In this document: positions 17,231-26,772 of the stretch, piece by piece
How positions within the stretch are numbered: the first letter of the stretch is position 1
How the letters are laid out: every line of letters begins with the position of its first letter
NCBI GenBank assembly: GCA_017535435.1
Contig: JAFXTY010000017.1
Span: 1 to 51,302 of the forward strand
Reading direction: 5' to 3'
Source: Spirochaetia bacterium
GTDB taxonomy: Bacteria; Spirochaetota; Spirochaetia; CADAEX01
DNA length: 51,302 nucleotides
Notes under the pieces: model-generated
The model's database searches: none
What the model was told of the DNA's origin: nothing
What the model saw: the letters and a program-made list of their open reading frames with translations, nothing else
Translations under genes and position numbers: made by a program

Positions 17231-18752
17231 TCTTTCTCTTGTAAACATTATATTTGCTGTCTATGTCAACCTTGTCATAGTTGGTCCGCACATAATCCCT
17301 GAGCTCCTCAAGATACGGAATCATGTACTCGTTTATATCGCTCCCCTCGGTGCCGAAGAAGGGGGTGCTGTCCACAATCACAACAGGACGGGATTTTTCC
17401 AGTTTATCAAAGAACATGCCATAGAACTGATCAACCCGCTCCTTGGTGTTCAGATATTTTCCACCCAAGAGATGACCCGACGGGTCATAAATAGGAGTTG
17501 CCAGCTTCCGATCTGATGCACAGTAGAAGATATCTCCGAAAGGCCATATAAGAATAGCATCCTCTGGCGATGAATTCTTCTGAATATAGTCCACAGCCGG
17601 CTGCCGCTCATCCATAAAGGCCTGGTAGGTCATAGGCTTCTTGTCCAGCCATATAGAGAGCAGATTCATATGCAGGTAAATCACGGGAGACGAAAGAAGC
17701 ATGAAGGCCAGAAGCCACTTTGCCGCAACACTGTCATGAGCCGCCAGGAACGCATCAAGCCCAGCCCCAGCCAGCATGACCAAGGGGATGAACATCTGGA
17801 AGTAGTAGCGCTCCACATGTTTGCCTCCAGAGAAAGCTGACAACCACAGGGCTGCCAAAAGGATAAGGAGGAACAGGCCTGCATGATTGAAGCGGCCCCC
17901 CTCTTTTGAGCTGGAAGCTCCCAAGAACAAGTATCCCACAAAAAACAGCAGAGGAAGAAGACCAGCAAAGAACCGGTAAATCAGGATTCCCCGGAATATC
18001 CGCATGAAAAAGCTATAAGCTCCTGCATAATACTTGGTGAAGACAAACTGCCAGTTCAAGTAGTCGTCCAGATGTCCAATCTGCCAATAATACAGGACTA
18101 TAAGCCCAATAGGCAGAAGGAATGCGACGGCCGAGGCCAGTGTCTTAAGAAATGCACACATCTTGTTCTCGGAGAAGAGGAAGAGGCAAACCACATAGGC
18201 CAGCACCACAATACCGCATCTGGAATTGACCAGGAAAGAGAGTGACAGGAAGAGGGCGGCAGGAATCAGGTCTCTGTAGCCGAAATGGAACCTGCCCCGG
18301 CAAAAGAAGCAGATGCTGGCCATCATGAAAAGAACGGAGAAAAGCTCTGTATTGGCGGCCAGAACCTCGCTGCCCCGGACACAGGTGGAATAGACTGCGA
18401 AAAGGAGTGCAGCAAAATAACCGGCCCTCTCATTATAAAGCATTTTTCCAAGGCACCACAACATAAGTGATATCAAAAGAACAGCAGCAACAGAGAATAC
18501 ACGGAGTACAAGGAAATCCATCTGCAAGTCATGCCCTGCAAGCCTGTCTGCCAAAGCATAAATATAGAAAATGCCTACCGGCTTAACATCTGCAAAATCG
18601 GTGTAGAGAACACGGCCTGCATTGATTTCCCGGGCTCCGGTCAGATAGAAGAACTCATCTGCCTTCCAGGATATGGCAGGGAATATAACACTGCGGAACA
18701 CAAGTATCGCGGCAATCAGAAGCAGCACTTTGACTGCTGTTCTCTTTGTCAA
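17220..18752 (-). CDS. GT39/ArnT-like membrane glycosyltransferase (GT-C)
   Basis: 510 residues with about ten transmembrane segments. The first loop carries ADEFFYLTGAREI, the acidic catalytic motif of GT-C enzymes, followed by DVKPVGIFYIYAL. A soluble C-terminal part with DYIQKNSSPEDAILIWPFGD resembles the periplasmic domain of the family. Start is a TTG overlapping the epimerase stop (TTGA). Such enzymes use polyprenyl-phosphate sugars on the outer face of the inner membrane, which fits the GtrA/GtrB pairs in the window. Confidence 0.85.
   Translation of the reverse strand: MTKRTAVKVLLLIAAILVFRSVIFPAISWKADEFFYLTGAREINAGRVLYTDFADVKPVGIFYIYALADRLAGHDLQMDFLVLRVFSVAAVLLISLMLWCLGKMLYNERAGYFAALLFAVYSTCVRGSEVLAANTELFSVLFMMASICFFCRGRFHFGYRDLIPAALFLSLSFLVNSRCGIVVLAYVVCLFLFSENKMCAFLKTLASAVAFLLPIGLIVLYYWQIGHLDDYLNWQFVFTKYYAGAYSFFMRIFRGILIYRFFAGLLPLLFFVGYLFLGASSSKEGGRFNHAGLFLLILLAALWLSAFSGGKHVERYYFQMFIPLVMLAGAGLDAFLAAHDSVAAKWLLAFMLLSSPVIYLHMNLLSIWLDKKPMTYQAFMDERQPAVDYIQKNSSPEDAILIWPFGDIFYCASDRKLATPIYDPSGHLLGGKYLNTKERVDQFYGMFFDKLEKSRPVVIVDSTPFFGTEGSDINEYMIPYLEELRDYVRTNYDKVDIDSKYNVYKRKNGK
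17472..17488. repeat. perfect palindrome of the GGTCA type
   Basis: ATGACCCG-A-CGGGTCAT: two perfect 8-base arms around one base, inside the GT-C gene, where it encodes part of YDPSGH. Same half site as the repeats at 3630, 20614, 26788 and 30516. Confidence 0.5.
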
Positions 18753-19726
18753 TTGTCACCACCTGTCATATAAGCCTTGAACCAGGCCAGGAACTTCGCC
18801 ATTCCTTCCTCAAGGTCGGTTTCAGGCTTGTATCCGAAATCCCTCTTAAGGGCAGAGATGTCGGCGAAGGTCTCAAGCACATCCCCCTTCTGGAGAGGCA
18901 TAAGCTTAAGGGAGGCCTTCTTGTCCAGCCCCTTCTCTATCAGGTGGATAAAGTCCATAAGATTCTCGGGCTTTCCCCGCCCAATATTATAAATGCGATA
19001 CTTGGGTTTATCAGCATAGGATGCAGTCAGCACCTTTTCGATTCCGGCAGTAACATCATCAATATAGGTGAAGTCCCGCTTCATCTGGCCGTTGTTGTAG
19101 ACCTCTATCTCCTGACCCCGCTCTATCCTGCCTGCAAACTTGAAGTAGGCCATGTCGGGACGGCCATAGGGACCATATACGGTGAAGAACCGGAGCCCCA
19201 CTGTGGGAAGGCCGTACATCTGGGAATAGACGTGGGCCATAAGTTCGTCTGCCTTTTTGGTTGCAGCGTAAAGACTTACCGGAGTGTCCACCTGGTCAGA
19301 TTCGGCAAAAGGCTGTTTACCTGACCTGCCGTAGACGCTGGAGCTTGAGGCATATACCAGATATGGAACCTGGTTCTGCACACATCCTTCCAGGATATTC
19401 AGGAAACCTGCCACATTGTTCTCCACATAGGTGTAGGGATTCTGGATGGAATACCGGACTCCGGCCTGAGCCGCCAGGCTGCACACTGCGGCGAACTGCC
19501 CTTCCTTTATCAGGGCAAACAGGGCTCCCCTGTCGCAGATATCCAGCTTATGGAATTGGAACCGGCTTCCCAACTCCTTCAGGGAGGCAAGACGCATCTC
19601 CTTGAGGGCCACATCGTAGTAGGCGTTCATAGAGTCGATGCCCACAATATCATGGCCACTCTCATAGAGCCTTCTGCAGAGATGATATCCTATAAATCCG
19701 GCAGCGCCGGTGACAAGCACTTTCAT
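18749..19726 (-). CDS. UDP-glucuronate 4-epimerase-like SDR
   Basis: 325 residues, extended short-chain dehydrogenase. GAAGFIG (residues 7-13) binds NAD. The catalytic Tyr143 and Lys147 lie in SLYAATKK, after YASSSSVYG. NPYTYVENNVAGFLNILE and RFFTVYGPYGRPDMA are typical of the CapI/LspL group, which interconverts UDP-glucuronate and UDP-galacturonate. The UDP-glucose dehydrogenase in the same operon would supply UDP-glucuronate. The polymer therefore probably contains a uronic acid or a sugar derived from one. Confidence 0.88.
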   Translation of the reverse strand: MKVLVTGAAGFIGYHLCRRLYESGHDIVGIDSMNAYYDVALKEMRLASLKELGSRFQFHKLDICDRGALFALIKEGQFAAVCSLAAQAGVRYSIQNPYTYVENNVAGFLNILEGCVQNQVPYLVYASSSSVYGRSGKQPFAESDQVDTPVSLYAATKKADELMAHVYSQMYGLPTVGLRFFTVYGPYGRPDMAYFKFAGRIERGQEIEVYNNGQMKRDFTYIDDVTAGIEKVLTASYADKPKYRIYNIGRGKPENLMDFIHLIEKGLDKKASLKLMPLQKGDVLETFADISALKRDFGYKPETDLEEGMAKFLAWFKAYMTGGDN

Positions 19727-19740
19727 ACTGAAAATATACC

Positions 19741-20694
19741 TTATTTTTTTATTTTATACAGTAGTATATTCCACCTTTTCCGCCGCCAAGCCGGGAGGAA
19801 AATCCTGGAGACATACAGATACATCACCCCATCCTTCTCAAAGCCGGATGAACGGTAGCAGTCAGGCAGGGCGAATCCAGAATCCAGCTCCCAATCTGTC
19901 AGTTTTCTGCTCCTGGCAAGGCGCAGGGTATATCGGGCATTCTTCTCCAGCCCTGATGCGGTGGTAAGAAGCATCATGTACTTACCCTCACTCTGAATAA
20001 TATCCAGATGCCAGGGCAGTGCCTTGAACCCAGACACAGTCACGGCATTCCGGTGGGCAAAGTCCAGGGAATACAGATCCTTTCCTGTCACATATTCAAT
20101 CCGGTAGCCACCCACAGCATCCCGGTTCACATAGAACAGCCAGGAGAGGCCATCCTTCTCTATATACTTTGGAGAAAGCATGAAACAGCCTGAGCCGCCG
20201 GCCAGGTTCTCCCGATGGAGAATCCTCTTCTCCCAATGGATGCGGTCTAAGCTCTCCAGCAGCACAAGGGACTGTCTCTCCGGGCGCATGGTCTCAAGAT
20301 ACAGGATGCCATACTTCCCATTGCTGCAGAACAGGTCGGGATCATCGTTATGGTCCTTCTCCGGGGCAGGCACCAGGGGATTGATCCCAGGCCTCTCCTC
20401 CCGGAAGTGAATACCGTCGTCAGAAACAACTACAGAGGGGTTCTCCACCCTGTCATCGGTGTTAGTATAAGGGGTAAAAGAGAGTACAAACTGGGGCGAA
20501 CCGCTATCCTGCACCAGCAGGGAAGGATGCACCCCCTGCCCCGAGCCGTCATAGGTTGGAATATGGAGACGGAAGAACTTCTCCAAGGGGAGATCCTCCA
20601 GCCCGCCCTTTGGTTTTCGGGTCATGACCTTATAATTGACCCGATAAATCATATCCAGCAGGGCTTTCTTGAAGAAACGCAGCATTTTTCTCAT
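19741..20694 (-). CDS. GH43/GH32-like five-bladed beta-propeller protein
   Basis: 317 residues from ATG 20694, which overlaps the upstream stop (ATGA). No signal peptide. Repeated blade-like segments include HPSLLVQDSGSPQFVLSF, NPSVVVSDDGIHF and NDDPDLFCSNGKYGILYLE. Aspartates follow glycosidase-propeller spacing. Related proteins occur in polysaccharide clusters with unproven roles, perhaps editing or transferring sugars. Catalytic function is not certain. A GGTCA-type repeat at 20614-20648 lies in its N-terminal coding part. Confidence 0.6.
   Translation of the reverse strand: MRKMLRFFKKALLDMIYRVNYKVMTRKPKGGLEDLPLEKFFRLHIPTYDGSGQGVHPSLLVQDSGSPQFVLSFTPYTNTDDRVENPSVVVSDDGIHFREERPGINPLVPAPEKDHNDDPDLFCSNGKYGILYLETMRPERQSLVLLESLDRIHWEKRILHRENLAGGSGCFMLSPKYIEKDGLSWLFYVNRDAVGGYRIEYVTGKDLYSLDFAHRNAVTVSGFKALPWHLDIIQSEGKYMMLLTTASGLEKNARYTLRLARSRKLTDWELDSGFALPDCYRSSGFEKDGVMYLYVSRIFLPAWRRKRWNILLYKIKK
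20614..20648. repeat. GGTCA-type palindromic repeat
   Basis: TTTTCGGGTCA immediately followed by TGACCTTATAA, then TTGACCCGATAA. The outer arms pair 10 of 11 bases. The left part recurs at 26788 and 30518 with wider spacing. Confidence 0.55.
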
Positions 20695-22952
20695 CGCCGC
20701 CAGCTGTAATCGGCCAGATGTATGCCGAAATGCTCTTCCATATTGCGGATACACCGGTCATTGTTGCTGTCCTCCTTGTTAGTGTTGGCATAGTAGAGGG
20801 CCACCTTCTGGGAGCCTAGAATCTCGTCGGGCATGCTGTGGTTGGACTTGACCCACACCACAGGAATCCCCTTCTTTATAAGCATGAACTTGATCCAGAT
20901 ATCGTCCGCATCAAGGCACAGTTTCTTGATTGTATCAATGTCAAAGGCCTCCTCCGGCAGGGAGCCGGGAGGGAACAGGGTGCCGGCACCGTTGGTGGAG
21001 AGGAGGATGTGGGAAGGCTCTGTAAGCCTGGTCCAGCACTTGTCAAACTTGTCGTAGGGCTCAAGGTCGCCTCCTGAGCTGGTTATCCGGTGGACACGGC
21101 GGGCCGATACTGCCTTGGGGTTTTTCTTATATGATTCCAGAAGGCTTTCTATCATGTTCCTGTCATACATCAGGTCGTCATCCACTGTTATTATGATATC
21201 CTCAGGGTATTCCTGCATCGCGAAGAGGTACTTCTTATGAGGTCGCACATCGGCATAGCCCCTCTTGATCTCAAGGCCATACTGCTGCAGGGCCAGAAGC
21301 CGCTCTGGCAGCACTGCATCATCACACTCTTTCCCCAGGTAAAGGAGAATCTTGTCAGGCTTGACGCTCTGGGCAAACAAGCTCTTTATGCAGATATCCA
21401 GGGTGCTGAACCGGGCCGGGAAGCTGGTGAGGGATACAATGATGCGCCCCTTCTCCTCCGAACTGCACCGGAGAGGCTCCTTTATCACCATGTTCCGGAG
21501 CTTCTTAGCCTTGTATCTGCAGACAGCGCGACCGATCACCTTGCGGTAGGCGTAGCGGAGCAGCGATTTCTGCCCTGTAGCCCACATTCCCAGGATAAAG
21601 AGGAATGTCATGACAGCACCCTTTACCACTGCACTCAGGAAAAGGTTCCCTATATGTATAGGGAGGAATGCCATGACTATGAAGATGCCGCCGCAGATGG
21701 CAAGGTCGGGCAGCAGATACTTCACAAGCTCAAGGAAAGGCTTGTTGAATCCATAGCGCATAAGCACATAGTAGTTAAGGACAAAGCTTATGTTGAAGGC
21801 GACAGCCACCATATAGGAAAGTCCATCCAGGCTTCCGAACCCAAGACCAGCCAGGGTCAGGATAACCATGACCAAGGATGCAAGGAGGGTGGCCACAAAC
21901 ATCTTCCGGGTCTCCCCTATGCTCTGGAAGATGGCACCAGTGGAGGCTGTGGTCATCTGGGCCCATATAGCCAGGCTCAATATGCGGAAGCAGGATACCG
22001 ACTCGGTCCAGTTCTTTCCAAAGACAATCAGGATCGCCTCACGGCTGCAGAAGAAACAGAGCACCGTGATATAGATGCCGAAAAGGGACAGCACCTTCAT
22101 GATCTTCAGGTATTTCCGGTAGATATATTCCCGGTCGCTCTGATGGACAGCCAGGATAGGATGAAGCACCGGAGAGATAACATGGGTGAAGTTCTGAACC
22201 GGATAGAGCATGAGCTTGTAGGATTTGTCGTAGTAGCCCAGAGGCACCTGGCCAAGGAACTTTCCTATAAGGAAGTGGTCGGTGTTCCGGGAGAAATAGT
22301 TCACAAACTTGTCCAGGAACTGCCAGAAGGAGTAGCTCTTTATTCCGGCGAAGCTCTCCCTGTGAATCCTGAATGTGAAGTGGAGACGGGTTGAGACCAT
22401 ATTCCACACAAACATAAGGAAGGCAGAGATTATGGCCTGGAGCACCAGAGCATAGTACTTAAGACCGCAGAAGGCCAGAATTATTGTTATTACGCCGGTA
22501 AAGAAGCAGACCAGGATAGTTCGGAGCCCCACCAGCAGGAACTTCTGCTGCTTCATGAGCACCGCATTGGGTATGCTGTTCATAGTGTTGAAGAACAGAG
22601 CTATTGAGAGGAGGCAGCAGATAGGCCTGAGTACCGGTATGCCGTAGAAGGAGGCGATAGGCCCCGATACCAGGCAGAAAAGCAAAGCCAGCACTACGGC
22701 CAGGAAGGTGTTGAAGGAGAAGATCTCGTCAATATTCTTCTGATTCAGGTTCTGGTTCTGAATTACTCCGGCACCCAGCCCCACATCGGCGAAGAGGCCG
22801 AAGAATACGGTGAATACCGCTGTTATAGCCACTATGCCGTAATCAGCCGGGGAAAGGATGCGGGCCAGCACAGCAGTGAAGAGAATATTCAGTATGACTG
22901 TGGAATACTTGGCAGCCCCGTTTATGACAGAGGCTTTACCTATGGATATCAC
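20691..22952 (-). CDS. Wzx-type flippase fused to a C-terminal glycosyltransferase
   Basis: 753 residues from a GTG start overlapping the YfhO stop (GTGA). Residues 1 to about 465 form a WzxC-type MOP-superfamily flippase with about 12 helices (AAKYSTVILNILFTAVLARI, ILSPADYGIVAI, SYSFWQFLDKFVNYFSRNTD). After a short basic linker, residues about 500-753 hold a separate soluble domain. This starts RIIVSLTSFPARF, has the metal motif Asp591-593 in ITVDDDLMY, and later LDADDIWIKFMLIKK; it resembles GT2-like capsular transferases. A repeat-unit flippase joined to a transferase is unusual; both halves look intact. Confidence 0.8.
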   Translation of the reverse strand: MISIGKASVINGAAKYSTVILNILFTAVLARILSPADYGIVAITAVFTVFFGLFADVGLGAGVIQNQNLNQKNIDEIFSFNTFLAVVLALLFCLVSGPIASFYGIPVLRPICCLLSIALFFNTMNSIPNAVLMKQQKFLLVGLRTILVCFFTGVITIILAFCGLKYYALVLQAIISAFLMFVWNMVSTRLHFTFRIHRESFAGIKSYSFWQFLDKFVNYFSRNTDHFLIGKFLGQVPLGYYDKSYKLMLYPVQNFTHVISPVLHPILAVHQSDREYIYRKYLKIMKVLSLFGIYITVLCFFCSREAILIVFGKNWTESVSCFRILSLAIWAQMTTASTGAIFQSIGETRKMFVATLLASLVMVILTLAGLGFGSLDGLSYMVAVAFNISFVLNYYVLMRYGFNKPFLELVKYLLPDLAICGGIFIVMAFLPIHIGNLFLSAVVKGAVMTFLFILGMWATGQKSLLRYAYRKVIGRAVCRYKAKKLRNMVIKEPLRCSSEEKGRIIVSLTSFPARFSTLDICIKSLFAQSVKPDKILLYLGKECDDAVLPERLLALQQYGLEIKRGYADVRPHKKYLFAMQEYPEDIIITVDDDLMYDRNMIESLLESYKKNPKAVSARRVHRITSSGGDLEPYDKFDKCWTRLTEPSHILLSTNGAGTLFPPGSLPEEAFDIDTIKKLCLDADDIWIKFMLIKKGIPVVWVKSNHSMPDEILGSQKVALYYANTNKEDSNNDRCIRNMEEHFGIHLADYSWRR

Positions 22953-25552
22953 CCTTGTTTTCTCCCTTCTGAACGCCTTCTTATCAGCATAAAAGCGATA
23001 AATAAAAGAATTGTCGCAACAGATATGCAGAAACTGGTTTTAAGCAACGGGGTCGCATACACCAGTTCAATATCATGCCGGCCCTTTTCTATCGGCAGGG
23101 CTAAGTTCATTATATTTCCCTGCAGAACAGGTGTTTTCTTACCATCCACAAAGGCAGACCACCCTTTTGAATAGGGAATTGATATCATAAGCAACTTGTC
23201 AGCAGAAAAATCAACTGTTCCAGACACCCGGTTGATATCAAAATGAACATCTGTCCAGGCATCACGTCGCAGGCTCTCTATCTGTGCCGGAAATGCATCA
23301 AAAGGCTGACATATTATAGCCATATTATCAAATGAGTAAGTTCCCCTTCTCTCAAAGGTCAGCGTAACTTCTTTCTTCGATTCCTTTGCGTACCCAAGAT
23401 TGAATATAAAGTCATGGAAATCCACATAATATTCTTCCCGGGGAAGACAGAACTCAATCTCCCGCTGCCTGCCATTTTGTCCTATATAGAATGGAGCACG
23501 GTAATAACTGTATCTGTAGAACCAATATTTGTTTTTTCCATAGAATCTAAGATTGTTGAAGCAGAGATAGGTTTCTACATTCTCAAGCCCCTGGAAAGAT
23601 ATCTTGAGGGAAGCCTTCTCCTTGTTTACAGTAATCTTGCCATTATCAACAATTATATCTGCAGAGGGTTCAATCTTGAACTCTATTTTTTTATCATTGA
23701 AAAAGAACTCTTTGTTCTGGCCATGTGGTGCAGGATTCTCCAGGACTGCACTCTGCATAAGAATCTGCTGTTTCTCTATTTCTGTGTATTTCTCAAACTC
23801 ATTCCTCGGAATATATGAGCTGTAACTGTATCCGAAGGGAAGAGAACTGCGGCTTTTGTAGATATTGGGAAGAGATGTGGATTCAAAGCCATAGGGAATC
23901 CGGTCCTTATTTTTTGTGTAATAATACCTGACACAGGCCAGGGATTCCATCATTGCCCTGCTGTCATAATCACAGTACAGGTGATAGCTAAGGTTATTAT
24001 CCCGGCCCAGAGAAATACGGTATTCCGAGATGTCCCTATTGGTCAGCGACCAATAATACTGAGGAGAAGAAAGCCCTGACAGCAGGTTTATGTTATAGGT
24101 GAGTCTGTCCCCGGAGAAGCGGTAGAAATCTGTATCCCCAAGGCTTTTTATAGCTGTGGCCTCGTTTTCGGCCAGCACCTTGAGCCTAGCCGGCTTTATG
24201 CAGGTTTTGAGCCATCCGCTGATGTAGTATTCATAATTTGCATTTACCACTATGGCAAGGAGAGCCATGGTGACAATGGTGATATTCCGGACCCTCTTGT
24301 TATTTGTTCTCCAGAAGATAAACCATATCACAAAGAAGCTTGCGGCATTGACAAAAGAGATGCCTCTATGCAACTCCTTCGGGTAGATCAGATGGAAAAA
24401 GACAAAATAGCCGAGCACCAGGCAAGCTGCCCAGAACCATATTTTACTTTTCATCTCACAGATATTTTCCCACTGAGTGACCATTATGTAGCAGCTTAAG
24501 AGGACAAAAGCCCAGCACCAGCGCTGTGATTGATATGAAATTCCATTAAAAATCTGCCCGAAGATCGGGAAGAAGAAGAAAACAGCAGAGATAATCACAA
24601 GAATTTTTAAAAATTTGTTCTCCTTCTGGATAAAAAGAGAGACCAGCCCCATGGAAGTCACTGCCGACAGGCTCAGCCACATGGCATATCCGCTGCTTTC
24701 CGGGACAAAGAACATGAGCGGCATCTTCAGATATACTTCCGGGGCATAGAAGATATGGAAGTCAAAGCTTCCAGCCCTGGAATCTATAAAGAAAAAGTGT
24801 ACCACAGGGATGAATATTACAGAGGCCATCAGAGTGCCCACTGCCGCATAGCAGAAAAGATAAAGGATTTTCTTAAAAATAACTTTAAAATCAGTCCTGT
24901 ATCGGTATATCAGCAATGCCAGCACATAGACAGCGGTGAGCAGCACAATCATATAGAAAAAATAGAAATTGCTTATCCCTGCAATAGCGACTGCAATGGT
25001 GAACAGCACCGGTTTATGCTGGTCAAGGAGTCTGTTGATTCCAACAACAATCAAAGGCATATAAATCATAGGGTTGATGAAATAAAGATGGCGTGTGCTG
25101 TGAATGAAAGCCCATGCGGAAAAAATATAAGAGAGGACCGCAACCAGAATTCCAGTCTTTGATTTAACCTTGAAATAATCGCACAGGAAAATAAAGGCAC
25201 ATCCAGCACAGTATAGCTTTAAAAGAGAGATAAGTGCATAACAGATATACATATACTTCGCAGGGAAGAACACCGAGAGCAAGGTAAATGGATCGCCGAT
25301 GACATAGTAGTTCAGCGTCTGGAGTATATCGGCCCCCTCTCCTATGTTGAAATCCCACTGAGGCAAGGTTCCTGACAGCAATGTCCGCAGATACCCGCCA
25401 TAATAGGTCAAGGCAACAATATGCTGCTTAAAGCCGTCGCCGCCCTTTATGAATGTTGTTCCGGTGAAAATATAGCTGCAATATACAAGGAATGCAAAAA
25501 CCAGGAACAGGAATGTGAAAGCAATATATTTTGACTTTGACTTAGAAATCAT
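22949..25552 (-). CDS. YfhO-family GT-C-like membrane protein
   Basis: 867 residues. About 12 helices fill the first 480 residues, then a large extracytoplasmic domain and one final helix before the basic tail RRRSEGRK. The first loop holds GGDGFKQHIVALTYYGGYL, the family signature with acidic residues expected at a GT-C active site. In Bacillus and Listeria, YfhO-type proteins glycosylate teichoic acids. Its place directly after a glycerophosphotransferase gene (ATGA overlap) agrees with a role in decorating a glycerol-phosphate polymer outside the membrane. Confidence 0.85.
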   Translation of the reverse strand: MISKSKSKYIAFTFLFLVFAFLVYCSYIFTGTTFIKGGDGFKQHIVALTYYGGYLRTLLSGTLPQWDFNIGEGADILQTLNYYVIGDPFTLLSVFFPAKYMYICYALISLLKLYCAGCAFIFLCDYFKVKSKTGILVAVLSYIFSAWAFIHSTRHLYFINPMIYMPLIVVGINRLLDQHKPVLFTIAVAIAGISNFYFFYMIVLLTAVYVLALLIYRYRTDFKVIFKKILYLFCYAAVGTLMASVIFIPVVHFFFIDSRAGSFDFHIFYAPEVYLKMPLMFFVPESSGYAMWLSLSAVTSMGLVSLFIQKENKFLKILVIISAVFFFFPIFGQIFNGISYQSQRWCWAFVLLSCYIMVTQWENICEMKSKIWFWAACLVLGYFVFFHLIYPKELHRGISFVNAASFFVIWFIFWRTNNKRVRNITIVTMALLAIVVNANYEYYISGWLKTCIKPARLKVLAENEATAIKSLGDTDFYRFSGDRLTYNINLLSGLSSPQYYWSLTNRDISEYRISLGRDNNLSYHLYCDYDSRAMMESLACVRYYYTKNKDRIPYGFESTSLPNIYKSRSSLPFGYSYSSYIPRNEFEKYTEIEKQQILMQSAVLENPAPHGQNKEFFFNDKKIEFKIEPSADIIVDNGKITVNKEKASLKISFQGLENVETYLCFNNLRFYGKNKYWFYRYSYYRAPFYIGQNGRQREIEFCLPREEYYVDFHDFIFNLGYAKESKKEVTLTFERRGTYSFDNMAIICQPFDAFPAQIESLRRDAWTDVHFDINRVSGTVDFSADKLLMISIPYSKGWSAFVDGKKTPVLQGNIMNLALPIEKGRHDIELVYATPLLKTSFCISVATILLFIAFMLIRRRSEGRKQG

Positions 25553-26772
25553 TTCTTGAGCATCTCCACCAACTGGGTTGCAGCAATTTCCCCTGCATGG
25601 CCGAAGTTATATATCTCCTCGTCTTTGATCTTCCGGATCTTGTCCCGGTAGGCATCTGCATTGCCGATCTCAGATCTGACTATAGATGCCAGACCCCGGA
25701 TTTCCTCCGGTTTGATGATGCGGGTTATCTCCCTGCTCTTATCCAGGTCCCACACCCGGTCGCCGTCGATGTCGATGACATCGTAGCCACCGAGGTTATA
25801 TTCGGCGTTCACCAGGAATATAGGTTTCTCGAAGAGAAATGCGTAGTCGAAGATGACGCCGGATATATCGGTGACCATAGCATGGCTCCTGGCCATGCTG
25901 GCGGCGGCGGTGCGGTTCCGGTCCAGCTCTATGAGGCTGTTGCCTTTTATCTTAGCCTCCACTGCAGCGATTGTCTCCTTGTCGGATACATACATCTGGG
26001 GATGGGGCCGGAAGATGACCCGGATGCCAGCCTCAACCAGCCTGTCGATGACAGCAGTGCCATATTTGACCACTGAGCTCCGCTCGCCCCAAGCCGGTGC
26101 ATACAGCACTGTAAGGCCCTCTTCAGGCTTCTGGGGCAGCTTCTTAAGCTCCTCCAGCATATAATCATAGTAGGTGCAGCCGGTGTCCAGAAGCTCCTTG
26201 GCCTTCTCGTGCCGGTTCTTCTCTATGCTGCGGATGGCATCCTTCTGATAAGGGCCGGTGCAAAGCAGGGTATCGTAGTTGTCAAAGGCATACATCTCGT
26301 ACATGCCTATGTCAGCAGGGGCATGGAACAGATGGACATACCTGCCTGCATGCTTTGAGCGCTTCAGCATATATACATCCAGCTGCGGTGTGGTGGATAC
26401 CACTATCTTTGCCTTGATTCTGTTCATATAGGAAAGAGTCATCAGCTCCTTGCCTGGGCAGACAGCCACCACATTCTTAAGACCGCTGGTGAATACCGGG
26501 TCGTTCTTGTCGGATGTGACAAACCCATATTTGATGTCATATTTATCCAGGGCCTTCAGCACAGGCTGGAACACTTGCCAGTACTTGCCTCCCTCGGACT
26601 GGAACACCAGGTCAGGCATCTCCTTCACTGCCCCTTTCTTCCCCATGAAGACCTTGCTCCGGAGGGAATACCAGAACCCCCTGAGGGCAAAGAGCACAGT
26701 GGTGGTGATACCGACTATTGCGTAAAGCAGGAGGCTTCCTGTACCAGGATCAAGATATAAAAGAGGCATCAT
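25549..26772 (-). CDS. CDP-glycerol glycerophosphotransferase-like protein with LDPGTGS anchor (copy 1)
   Basis: 407 residues. YLDPGTGSLLLYAIVG and a single helix at the N-terminus anchor it, then basic residues and a Glyphos_transf (TagB/TagF) domain. Domain marks are LFHAPADIG with a conserved histidine, YAPAWGE, IIFRPHPQ-like VIFRPHPQMY and VTDISGVIFDYAFLFEKPIF. TagF-type enzymes transfer glycerol phosphate from CDP-glycerol, and the TagD gene two genes upstream could supply this donor. Overlaps the YidC-like/sulfatase gene by 4 bases. A paralogous pair sits at 40136-43914. Other CDP-polyols as donor cannot be excluded. Confidence 0.82.
   Translation of the reverse strand: MMPLLYLDPGTGSLLLYAIVGITTTVLFALRGFWYSLRSKVFMGKKGAVKEMPDLVFQSEGGKYWQVFQPVLKALDKYDIKYGFVTSDKNDPVFTSGLKNVVAVCPGKELMTLSYMNRIKAKIVVSTTPQLDVYMLKRSKHAGRYVHLFHAPADIGMYEMYAFDNYDTLLCTGPYQKDAIRSIEKNRHEKAKELLDTGCTYYDYMLEELKKLPQKPEEGLTVLYAPAWGERSSVVKYGTAVIDRLVEAGIRVIFRPHPQMYVSDKETIAAVEAKIKGNSLIELDRNRTAAASMARSHAMVTDISGVIFDYAFLFEKPIFLVNAEYNLGGYDVIDIDGDRVWDLDKSREITRIIKPEEIRGLASIVRSEIGNADAYRDKIRKIKDEEIYNFGHAGEIAATQLVEMLKK

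Noticed and set aside
21237-22394. 385-residue plus-strand frame
   Set aside because: Antisense to the flippase helices; the composition is that expected of reversed hydrophobic codons.
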